Assembly (NCBI GenBank): GCA_030535715.1
Contig: JAUNRL010000023.1
Coordinates: 1 to 9,713, forward strand
Reading direction: 5' to 3'
Length of the DNA: 9,713 bases
DNA from: Bacillota bacterium
GTDB taxonomy: Bacteria > Bacillota > Clostridia > Peptostreptococcales > Anaerovoracaceae
The position numbers and the translations under genes are program-made. Positions within the stretch are counted from its first letter, which is position 1. Every line of letters begins with the position of its first letter. Below, piece by piece: positions 1-9,711 of the stretch. Under the pieces are notes generated by a model. The model was not told the origin of the DNA and did not search any database. It saw only the letters and a list, made by a program, of their open reading frames with translations.

Positions 1-372
1 AGCGCTTGTTTGTATTACAGCATTTCCTCCATTAGCCGGTACTCCGACGTAAGCATAATTTCCCTTTGTAAATCCGGTTAGGCCACTAAGCTTCACTCCA
101 CCGACAGTTGTGTCCGCATCAATCTTATCAAAGTTTCCATTGGACTGAGTCATCTGAACGCTTTTTTTGTAACAGTTTGCATTCTTGTCTAATGTCGCAA
201 CAGATGCCTCCGCATAGGCTGCACGAATATTTGCCGCATCAGTCGCCTGTTTCGACTTCTCCAGCTGGCTGGCGAAAATCGGAATCGCAATCGCCACCAG
301 CACCGCGATGATCGCCACAACGATCAGCAGTTCAGCCAGGGTGAAGCCCTTTTGATTTCTTTTCCTGAACAT
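1..372 (-). CDS. Type IV pilin-like protein with prepilin N-terminal methylation domain (partial, 3' end outside window)
   Basis: This frame stays open from an ATG at 372 to the left edge, giving 124 residues with no stop, so the C-terminus is missing. The N-terminus is a classic class III signal: a short basic leader MFRKRNQKG, the peptidase site G9/F10, then FTLAELL with Glu14 (Glu5 of the mature pilin), a hydrophobic helix to about residue 33 and a proline at residue 31. Such proteins are cut and N-methylated by prepilin peptidase and polymerise through the helix into type IV pili or pseudopili. The remainder is a small globular domain that I cannot assign, so major pilin, minor pilin or secretion pseudopilin all remain possible. 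An AAGGAG site at 381-386 precedes the ATG and a promoter lies at 430-458. No assembly ATPase or prepilin peptidase gene is visible nearby. Confidence 0.88.
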   Translation of the reverse strand, partial: MFRKRNQKGFTLAELLIVVAIIAVLVAIAIPIFASQLEKSKQATDAANIRAAYAEASVATLDKNANCYKKSVQMTQSNGNFDKIDADTTVGGVKLSGLTGFTKGNYAYVGVPANGGNAVIQTSA

Positions 373-429
373 TGAATACTCTCCTTCCTGATATACTCCT
401 ACATTATCTGTCAGAATAATGGCAGGCAT

Positions 430-458
430 ATAGTACCATATTCGTCCAGTAATTACAA
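430..458 (-). promoter_or_regulatory. Sigma-A-type promoter of the pilin-like gene
   Basis: Read on the minus strand, a -35-like TTGTAA (453-458) and a -10 TACTAT (430-435) are separated by exactly 17 bases, and TGG just before the -10 forms an extended -10 element. Each hexamer matches consensus at four of six positions. It lies about 58 bases upstream of the pilin-like start codon and points at it, so this gene is probably transcribed independently of metPS. The call is from pattern only. Confidence 0.55.
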
Positions 459-526
459 TAGTCTTCGTGAAAAAAAATCAATGTACAATCTCCGGAACCG
501 TTGGAATTACACTGTTTTGGTGGGGT

Positions 527-685
527 TTACTCCGCGCAGGTCTCCGATTCCGCGTCCTCGATCTCCTTCATGATTTCCGCCGATTTCTTATCGGTCGATT
601 TGAACATAACAATCAAAGAAGCAATTCCGCCGCCCCACAGTCCGATGCAGGCGATACACATCATAATAACTGCACTTGCACTCAT
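527..685 (-). CDS. metS: MetS, small subunit of the methionine/alanine importer
   Basis: This 52-residue protein has one transmembrane segment. The N-terminus MSASAVIMMCIACIGLWGGG closely resembles the MetS/MaAIMP small-subunit family, whose members start with an MS-x-S-A-I-x-M-M pattern and a W-G-G turn within the membrane helix. A short charged cytoplasmic-type tail (residues 29-52, rich in K, E and D) follows. In Corynebacterium glutamicum the small subunit MetS is needed together with the channel subunit MetP for sodium-coupled uptake of methionine and alanine. Here it begins 12 bases after the metP stop codon, and its ribosome binding site overlaps that stop, so the two are co-transcribed and probably translationally coupled. 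The gene is below usual length cut-offs and easily missed. The family match is from recognition of the sequence, not a search. Confidence 0.9.
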   Translation of the reverse strand: MSASAVIMMCIACIGLWGGGIASLIVMFKSTDKKSAEIMKEIEDAESETCAE

Positions 686-691
686 TTTCGT

Positions 692-699
692 ACCTCCTT
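692..699 (-). promoter_or_regulatory. Ribosome binding site of metS overlapping the metP stop codon
   Basis: On the minus strand AAGGAGGT is a near-perfect complement to the 16S 3' end, six bases before the metS ATG. Its first two bases lie within the metP TAA stop (698-700), which supports translational coupling and confirms that the tiny downstream frame is a real gene. Confidence 0.8.
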
Positions 700-2188
700 A
701 GTCATCCCAGCCGGGCGCGTCATCTGGCTTCACATAATAACCGTCTTTGCCTCTGATGGCCGTCAGCACCACGGCGCCCGCGACAATCATCAGGAGGAAC
801 AGGCATCCGATCCAGAGCGGATAACCTTCATAACCATCCTTGAAGTAAGTGATCAGATTCAGGATCATGGTGTAGCCCAGAACCACGAAGGTCACGATCT
901 TCAGCGCGTAGTTCCACCACTTGCCCACGGCGAAGTTGGAGTAACGGTTGGCTTCCAGTCTGAGCTTCTCCGGCTTGAACAGCCAGCCGATGATGAATAC
1001 TTCCGTGACGCCGCCGAAGACGATGCCGATATTGTTGGCAATGTAGTCGGCCAGATCCAGAATGTACAATCCAGCGCCTGTGATGAACAGGAAGGACAGA
1101 ACGAAGATCGGAATCAGCACGATTGTGGTTGCCTTTTTATGTGACATCTCCCACTTGTCCTCGATGCCCGGAATGATCGCCTGGATGATGGAAATCATCG
1201 AGGTGATGGCCGCCGTGAACAGGGACAGGAAGAAGAGAATACCGAACAGGGTATTGAAGGCAGGCAGCGCATTGATGGCCGTGGGGAATACCACGAAGGC
1301 AAGGCCCACGCCGGCCGTCGCGACTTCGGAAACATCCACCCCCTGTGCACCGGCCATGTAGCCGATGATGGAGAAGATGCCGATGCCGGCGAAAAGTTCA
1401 AATCCGTGGTTGGTGCACGCCGTCAGGAACGCGGTGTTGACCACGTCCTCTTCCTTCGGCAGGTAGCTGGAGTAGGACAGCATGATACCAAAGGCAATGG
1501 AAAGGCTGAAAAACACCTGGCCGTAAGCCGCTACCCAGACGTCGGTGTGGGCGATAGCGCTCCAGTCGGGAGTAAACATATAGGCAATGCCGTCGATGGC
1601 GCCCGGCAGGGTAATGCCGCGAATAACGATAATGACCACACAGGTGGCCAGGATCGGCATGCAGATCTTGCAGGCCAGATTGATGCCCTTGTTGATGCCC
1701 CGGTACATGATGATGGCCACCAGTGCCCAGACAATGAAGAAGGGCAGGATCAGGTTGGTCTTCAGACCGCCCAGCTGCGTAATGGAATCGGTGATGCCCA
1801 GGTACGCATAGAAGAAATCTCCGGTCTCCGTACCCCACTGGGTTCCGAAGGAGAATCCCAGGTAGGACAACACCCACACAACGATAGCGGAATAGTAGAT
1901 CGCGATCAGGAAGGCCGTCATGACCTGCAGCCAGCCCAGCCACTCAAACCTGCGGCTGATCCGGGCGAAGCAGCCCGGGGCGCCGGATCGGTAGGTCTTG
2001 CCCATGGTGTACTCCAGAATCAGGATCGGAATACCCGCGGTGATGATCGCAAAAAGATACGGGAAAATGAATGCGCCGCCGCCGTTGGACGCTGCGATAT
2101 ACGGAAATCTCCACAGATTGCCCAGACCGACAGCGGAACCGATGGCGGCGATGATAAAGCCCGCTTTACTGTTCCATGTTTCTCTCAA
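698..2188 (-). CDS. metP: MetP, sodium-dependent methionine/alanine transporter, neurotransmitter:sodium symporter family
   Basis: Integral membrane carrier of about twelve hydrophobic helices, 496 residues from the proposed start. The first helix has the family signature GSAVGLGNLWRFPY followed by NGGGAF; N24 aligns with the LeuT sodium-site residue N27, and the paired glycines mark the unwound substrate site. Pairing with metS directly downstream points to the two-component MetPS importer of methionine, alanine or similar neutral amino acids. That substrate is inferred, since bacterial members vary. Start choice: the frame stays open to an ATG-like start at 2296, but that lies upstream of the promoter at 2244-2272 and would add 36 non-family residues. 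A TTG at 2186-2188 gives (M)RETWNSKAGF, where homologues begin, and has AGAGGAAG upstream. The 5' untranslated leader is therefore only about 50 bases, too short for a SAM riboswitch or T-box. Confidence 0.9.
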   Translation of the reverse strand: MRETWNSKAGFIIAAIGSAVGLGNLWRFPYIAASNGGGAFIFPYLFAIITAGIPILILEYTMGKTYRSGAPGCFARISRRFEWLGWLQVMTAFLIAIYYSAIVVWVLSYLGFSFGTQWGTETGDFFYAYLGITDSITQLGGLKTNLILPFFIVWALVAIIMYRGINKGINLACKICMPILATCVVIIVIRGITLPGAIDGIAYMFTPDWSAIAHTDVWVAAYGQVFFSLSIAFGIMLSYSSYLPKEEDVVNTAFLTACTNHGFELFAGIGIFSIIGYMAGAQGVDVSEVATAGVGLAFVVFPTAINALPAFNTLFGILFFLSLFTAAITSMISIIQAIIPGIEDKWEMSHKKATTIVLIPIFVLSFLFITGAGLYILDLADYIANNIGIVFGGVTEVFIIGWLFKPEKLRLEANRYSNFAVGKWWNYALKIVTFVVLGYTMILNLITYFKDGYEGYPLWIGCLFLLMIVAGAVVLTAIRGKDGYYVKPDDAPGWDD

Positions 2189-2197
2189 TGGGATACA

Positions 2198-2205
2198 CTT
2201 CCTCT
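2198..2205 (-). promoter_or_regulatory. Ribosome binding site supporting a TTG start for metP
   Basis: AGAGGAAG on the minus strand lies 9-11 bases (depending on the core chosen) before the TTG codon at 2186-2188. It is the only purine-rich site between the predicted transcription start (near 2237) and the conserved first helix, and no in-frame ATG exists in that interval. Confidence 0.6.
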
Positions 2206-2243
2206 CAATAAAAAAACGCAATAAAATACGATGACAACTCCCT

Positions 2244-2272
2244 ATTATAGAGATGGCTCTGTCTGATGTCAA
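2244..2272 (-). promoter_or_regulatory. Consensus sigma-A promoter of metPS
   Basis: The minus strand carries TTGACA (2267-2272) and TATAAT (2244-2249) with a 17-base spacer, a perfect match to the housekeeping consensus at both hexamers and in spacing. Transcription should begin near 2237, about 50 bases before the metP TTG. Such a strong core promoter suggests high constitutive expression unless a repressor acts. Confidence 0.9.
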
Positions 2273-2284
2273 TGGATTCAATGG

Positions 2285-2326
2285 GTTTTCCCACAAATAT
2301 TTTCGCGGTTTTTTGTCGGAGAAAAC
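2285..2326. repeat. Imperfect inverted repeat upstream of the metPS promoter
   Basis: The arms 2285-2297 and 2312-2326 can form 13 base pairs (GTTTTC pairs with GAAAAC at the outer end and ACAAA with TTTGT at the inner end) with two single-base bulges and a 14-base loop. The repeat begins 12 bases upstream of the metP -35 box, where an activator site would be expected. No binding protein can be named. Confidence 0.4.
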
Positions 2327-2379
2327 AGAGGGAAATGAGATTCTTATGGGAGCATTCTGTCTCCATGATATTAAACCTG

Positions 2380-2462
2380 CCAGTATTGATCACGTTGGGG
2401 ATGTTTCGGCGATTCTGCTAAGGAGTTCTCCCCATTGATTGCCGAAAACCTCCCCAGTATTG
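2380..2462. repeat. Long imperfect inverted repeat bordered by 9-bp direct repeats
   Basis: The arms 2397-2414 and 2437-2455 can form 17 pairs (15 Watson-Crick and 2 G-T wobbles) with one mismatch, one bulge and a 22-base loop. The direct repeat CCAGTATTG occurs at 2380-2388 and 2454-2462, so the two copies bracket the structure, the second overlapping its outer edge by two bases. The G-T pairs make the hairpin more stable as plus-strand RNA than as minus-strand RNA. It could be an operator, the remnant of a small insertion with target duplication, or an RNA structure. No T-run follows it, so it is not a typical terminator. Confidence 0.45.
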
Positions 2463-2539
2463 CCTTTGGCGCATAGGGTTGTCGCTTTTGATGCGGCAAG
2501 AGCCAATACAGAAAAGATTCCATCATCCCCCCTTCTGTG

Positions 2540-2548
2540 TGTTATACT
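2540..2548 (+). promoter_or_regulatory. Extended -10 element of the hypABF operon
   Basis: TGTTATACT is an extended -10 (TG-n-TATACT; hexamer at 2543-2548, five of six matching consensus). No good -35 is present 16-18 bases upstream, which fits extended -10 promoters. The hexamer ends six bases before the hypA ATG, so the predicted transcription start falls on or next to the A of that ATG. Confidence 0.6.
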
Positions 2549-2554
2549 GTACCC

Positions 2555-2896
2555 ATGCACGAATTACCGATCACCGAACATATCATCGAAATCTGCGAAA
2601 AGCACTGCCGGGAGGCCGGCGCCCGAAGAGTCCGGCAGGTGAAGCTGGTCATCGGAGACTATTCCGGCTATGTGGGCAGCTCTGTCCGGATGTACTTCGA
2701 CGTCATCTCCGAGGGGACCCTGTGCGAGGGCGCGCAGGTGGAGATCGAGCACGTCAGGCCGAAGCTGCGCTGCCCGTCCTGCGGCAGGCTTTTTGAAAGG
2801 CAGCTCCTCTCGTTCGCCTGCCCTGACTGCGGAACGGACGGCGAACCGACGGAAATCGGCAAGGAATTCTATATCGACAGCATTGCAGTTGAGTAA
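2555..2896 (+). CDS. hypA: HypA, nickel-delivery protein for [NiFe]-hydrogenase maturation
   Basis: HypA is a small cytoplasmic metallochaperone that, with the GTPase HypB, inserts nickel into the large subunit of [NiFe] hydrogenase. The 113-residue length is standard. The N-terminal M1-H2-E3 nickel-binding motif is intact (MHELPITEHI), and the zinc-ribbon domain has two CxxC pairs, C73/C76 (CPSC) and C89/C92 (CPDC), near the positions of E. coli HypA. The ATG at 2555 is chosen because nickel binding requires the terminal MHE; a GTG at 2537 would add six residues in front of it and destroy that site. No Shine-Dalgarno sequence precedes the ATG and the -10 element abuts it, so the mRNA is probably leaderless. 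hypB follows after 16 bases. Confidence 0.95.
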   Translation: MHELPITEHIIEICEKHCREAGARRVRQVKLVIGDYSGYVGSSVRMYFDVISEGTLCEGAQVEIEHVRPKLRCPSCGRLFERQLLSFACPDCGTDGEPTEIGKEFYIDSIAVE

Positions 2897-2912
2897 CCTG
2901 TCAGGAGGAAAT

Positions 2913-3620
2913 ATGCACGACATCAGACGAATTGATGTCCGGGAAGGCATCCTGGACAAAAACGATCATATTGCAGAACACGTCAGAGAGCACATGACCG
3001 CTCACGGCGTCCTGGTGGTCAACGAGATGGGCGCCCCGGGCGTGGGCAAGACCACGACCATCAAAAGCCTCGTCCCCCATCTGAAGTCCAGACTCTATGT
3101 CATCGAGGGTGACATCGAATCGGACATTGACACCCGCGACCTTGGCTCCATGGGCATCGACACCCGCCAGATCAATACCCACGGCGAGTGCCACCTGGAC
3201 GCGCCCCAGATCAAGCACCAGCTGTCTCACATGAGCTTTGACGAGCCTGGCGTTCTCTTCATCGAAAACATCGGCAATCTTGTCTGCCCGGCGGAGTTCA
3301 CCATCGGCGAGCACGTCATGATGCTGATCTCCACGGTGACCGAGGGCAGCGACAAGCCGTACAAGTACCCTCTTGCCTTTGAAAAAGCGGATATCATCCT
3401 CCTAAACAAGGTGGACCTGATTCCCTATCTGGACTTCGATGAGGAGTTTTTCATGAAGGGCGTGCGGGCGCTCAACAAAGACGTGCCGGTGTTCCGGGTT
3501 TCCGGCAAAACCGGCGAGGGATTCGCCGAAGTGGCCGCCTGGCTGGACGAAAACGCCGCAAAACTGGAAGCGCGCGAACACGGACACGGACACAGCCATG
3601 ATCACCACCACGAGGAATAA
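2913..3620 (+). CDS. hypB: HypB, nickel-binding GTPase with histidine-rich C-terminal tail
   Basis: A 235-residue SIMIBI-class GTPase that drives nickel transfer from HypA to the hydrogenase large subunit. Visible motifs are the P-loop GAPGVGKTTT (residues 40-49), the switch region EGDIESDID (65-73), the metal/dimer site C93-H94 in GECHLDA, the conserved ENIGNLVCP with C125 (118-126), and the NKVD guanine-specificity motif (165-168). The N-terminus lacks both the CxxCGC nickel site of E. coli HypB and the His-rich stretch found there in many homologues. Instead the last 13 residues hold seven histidines (H223-H233, then EE), a likely nickel-storage or chelating tail at the opposite end. A strong AGGAGG at 2903-2908 sets the start. 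The ATG of hypF lies 9 bases after the stop. Confidence 0.95.
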   Translation: MHDIRRIDVREGILDKNDHIAEHVREHMTAHGVLVVNEMGAPGVGKTTTIKSLVPHLKSRLYVIEGDIESDIDTRDLGSMGIDTRQINTHGECHLDAPQIKHQLSHMSFDEPGVLFIENIGNLVCPAEFTIGEHVMMLISTVTEGSDKPYKYPLAFEKADIILLNKVDLIPYLDFDEEFFMKGVRALNKDVPVFRVSGKTGEGFAEVAAWLDENAAKLEAREHGHGHSHDHHHEE

Positions 3621-3629
3621 CGCGAACCA

Positions 3630-6077
3630 ATGACCGCGCAGAGAACGGAAAAAATCAAACTATGGGGCATCGTACAGGGGGTCGGATTCCGGCCCTTTGT
3701 TGCGAAAACGGCCGACCGTCTGCAGATGAAAGGCACCGTCCTGAACATCGGCGGCCTGGTGGAGATCACCCTCACCGATACGAAGGAAAACATCGATGCC
3801 TTCCTGGAAACCCTTCAGCGGGAAAAGCCGGAGCCTGCGGAGATCGTGCACATCAAACGCACGGTCGTCGACACGGTTCCGTTTTCTGATTTCCGGATCA
3901 TCCAGAGCGGCGAGGGAAGCGATGAAGCAGCCATGATCCCCCCGGACATGGCCATCTGTCCCCACTGTCTCGAAGAACTGTACGACCCGGAGAATCCCCG
4001 CTTCCGGCATCCCTTCATCAGCTGCATGATCTGCGGCCCCCGCTACACCATCATCGACCGGATTCCCTACGACCGGGACAACACGTCCATGGTCGATTTT
4101 CCCATGTGCGGCTTCTGCGAGAGCCAGTACACGGATCTGCACGACCGGCGTCACCACGCCCAGACCATCTCCTGCCACAGCTGCGGGCCCTGTCTGAAGT
4201 GGACCTGCGGCGCGGCGGACGGCGGCAGCGAGCAGGCAGACGGCGCGGCGGTACGCCATTCGACCGCTCAATCCGGCGGCGCCGGCAAGCCGATTGCTGA
4301 TGCCCTTCGCGATGACGCGGCGATCCTGAGTCACGCGGCCGACCTTCTCCGACGCGGCGGCGTCATCGCCTTCAAGTGCGTCGGCGGATACAATCTGGTG
4401 GCGGATCCCTTCAACGATGAGGCCGTCCGCCGCCTGCGGGAAATCAAAGGCCGGGAAACCAAACCCTTCGCGGTCATGTTCCGCAGCCTGGAGCAGATCC
4501 GGCAGATCTGCCACGCGGATCCGGTGGAAGCCCGCCTTCTGGAATCCTCCGCCCGGCCGATCATTCTTCTGGAACACCGGCTCACGGAGGCGGACTTCAC
4601 CCTGCCCGCGGATCTGACGGCACAGCGGAGCGGGGCTCCATCCATCGACGATCTGCTTCGCAGCCGCTTTATCGGCTCCTTCCTCCCCTCTCTGGCCGCC
4701 CAGTATCTCCTGCTGGATCGGATCAGTCCGCTGATCTTCACCAGCGCCAACCTTTCCGATCTGCCCATGATCAAGGATGACGAACCCATGCTCCGCTGGA
4801 TGGCTGCCCAGCCTCTCATCGGCGGCATGATCGCCAATGACCGACAGATCCGGATCCGCATGGACGACTCGGTCACCCGGGTCATCGACGGTCAGCCCCA
4901 GATGATCCGCCGCAGCAAAGGCTACGCCCCCCTGCCCCTCTACGCGGACACCGCGGACGAAGACCAGAACCCCTTGCCGCAGATCTTCGCGGCCGGCGGC
5001 CAGCTGAAGAATTCCTTCGTGCTCAGCAAGGGCCCCTTCCTCTACATGAGCCAGTACTTCGGCGATATGGACACAGTGGAGAACCAGAATATCTACCGGG
5101 AGAACGTCGCCCGCATGGCCGATCTTTTCCGGATCAGACCGGATCTGGCGGTCTGCGACATGCACCCGCTCTACGAAACCACCCGTTTCGCGGAAGAATA
5201 CGCAAAAGCAACGGATATCCCCTTGACCCGCGTGCAGCATCACCACGCCCATGTGGCCTCGGTCATGGCGGAAAACAACCTCCGGGGACCGGTCATCGGC
5301 GTCAGCTTTGACGGCACCGGCTACGGCACCGACGGAAAGATCTGGGGCGGCGAATTCCTGCTCTGCGAGAAAGGCCGCTTCGAACGCTTCTCCCACCTGC
5401 GCTACATCGACATGATCGGCGGGGACTCCTCCATGAAGGATGCCCGCCGCTCCGCCTTAAGCCATATAGCAGCTGCGGCGAAAGGGGCCGGCGCCGCCTC
5501 AAATATACGGGCCGCCGAAGCAGGTAATTCACCGGATCCGGTGCCGCCGGACGGGAACGGCTGCCGGCAGATCGGCATCGACCTGTCGGACATCTTCGCC
5601 TTTGGCAGCAAGCGGATCATGGCCTGCACCGATTCCCGGCTGATTCTCCGGGCCATCGATACCGGCATCAACGTCATCCAAAGCTCCAGCATGGGCCGGC
5701 TCTTTGACGCCGTTTCCTCCCTGCTGGACATCTGCGACTACAACCGTTACGAAGGACAGTGCGCCATCATGCTGGAGGACGCCGCCGCCTTCGCCCGAGA
5801 ACACCCCGGAAGGGACCGGACCTCCGACCTCGCCCTCGCCTTCCATGAGCGGATCATCGACATGATCATCTCCGAATGCGTGCTGGCCAGAAAAAAAACA
5901 GGCGCCGATCAGGTTGCCCTGACCGGCGGCACATTCCAGAATAAGATTCTGATGGAGGGCGTCCTGTCCCGCCTGCGGGAACTGGACTTCCATCCCTTCT
6001 ATAATATTTCGGTAAGCCCCAACGACGGGGGCATCGCTCTGGGCCAGGCATTCATCGCCATGCACCGGAGCCGCTGA
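3630..6077 (+). CDS. hypF: HypF, carbamoyltransferase for hydrogenase cyanide-ligand synthesis
   Basis: HypF uses carbamoyl phosphate and ATP to carbamoylate the C-terminal cysteine of HypE, the first step towards the Fe(CN)2CO centre. All domains are present in order: acylphosphatase-like (about 8-92, with GIVQGVGFRPF), a zinc-finger region with CxxC pairs 110/113, 132/135, 160/163 and 182/185, a YrdC-like adenylation domain (about 222-430, with KGRETKPFAVM and TSANLSDLP), and a Kae1-like carbamoyltransferase domain (about 450-815, with VQHHHAHVASVMAE at 535-548, FDGTGYGTDGKIWGGE and a C-terminal GGTFQNKILMEG). At 815 residues it is longer than the usual roughly 750; the extra length sits in two low-complexity stretches near 192-220 and 612-645. 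The ribosome binding site is weak (GAGG in the hypB end, 14 bases upstream), suggesting coupling to hypB. HypC, HypD and HypE are absent from the window. Confidence 0.95.
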   Translation: MTAQRTEKIKLWGIVQGVGFRPFVAKTADRLQMKGTVLNIGGLVEITLTDTKENIDAFLETLQREKPEPAEIVHIKRTVVDTVPFSDFRIIQSGEGSDEAAMIPPDMAICPHCLEELYDPENPRFRHPFISCMICGPRYTIIDRIPYDRDNTSMVDFPMCGFCESQYTDLHDRRHHAQTISCHSCGPCLKWTCGAADGGSEQADGAAVRHSTAQSGGAGKPIADALRDDAAILSHAADLLRRGGVIAFKCVGGYNLVADPFNDEAVRRLREIKGRETKPFAVMFRSLEQIRQICHADPVEARLLESSARPIILLEHRLTEADFTLPADLTAQRSGAPSIDDLLRSRFIGSFLPSLAAQYLLLDRISPLIFTSANLSDLPMIKDDEPMLRWMAAQPLIGGMIANDRQIRIRMDDSVTRVIDGQPQMIRRSKGYAPLPLYADTADEDQNPLPQIFAAGGQLKNSFVLSKGPFLYMSQYFGDMDTVENQNIYRENVARMADLFRIRPDLAVCDMHPLYETTRFAEEYAKATDIPLTRVQHHHAHVASVMAENNLRGPVIGVSFDGTGYGTDGKIWGGEFLLCEKGRFERFSHLRYIDMIGGDSSMKDARRSALSHIAAAAKGAGAASNIRAAEAGNSPDPVPPDGNGCRQIGIDLSDIFAFGSKRIMACTDSRLILRAIDTGINVIQSSSMGRLFDAVSSLLDICDYNRYEGQCAIMLEDAAAFAREHPGRDRTSDLALAFHERIIDMIISECVLARKKTGADQVALTGGTFQNKILMEGVLSRLRELDFHPFYNISVSPNDGGIALGQAFIAMHRSR

Positions 6078-6140
6078 CCGCGCGGCCCGAATGGCCCGGC
6101 CGTACAGCTTTCGCAGCCCGAAGGACTCAGACAGCCGGCA

Positions 6141-9711
<3,571 letters not shown>

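Larger units (their letters stand above)
2189..2554. other. Divergent intergenic region between metP and hypA
   Basis: These 366 bases separate two divergently transcribed units and are clearly more AT-rich than the flanking genes. They hold the metP leader and promoter at the left end, an imperfect inverted repeat just upstream of that promoter, a second longer inverted repeat bordered by 9-bp direct repeats in the middle, and the hypA -10 element at the right end. Short open frames on both strands lack ribosome binding sites and recognisable protein features, so I do not call a gene here. No tRNA or known riboswitch is evident. Confidence 0.6.

Noticed and set aside
470..526. Terminator after metS
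   Set aside because: An eight-base T-run exists on the minus strand (471-478), but I could not find a stable stem directly before it.
2189..2243. Methionine-sensing riboswitch or T-box before metP
   Set aside because: The predicted leader is only about 50 bases, too short for these elements, and lacks their conserved motifs.
2537..2554. GTG start giving a six-residue longer HypA
   Set aside because: It would bury the essential terminal MHE nickel-binding motif and falls upstream of the predicted transcription start.
3660..5396. Long open frame antisense to hypF
   Set aside because: It has no recognisable domain and is explained by GC-rich codon bias of hypF on the opposite strand.
6078..6140. 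Possible bidirectional terminator between hypF and the oxidoreductase gene
   Set aside because: There are GGCC-type inverted repeats and a small AGTCC/GGGCT hairpin on the minus strand, but no T-run follows on either strand, so an intrinsic terminator cannot be supported.
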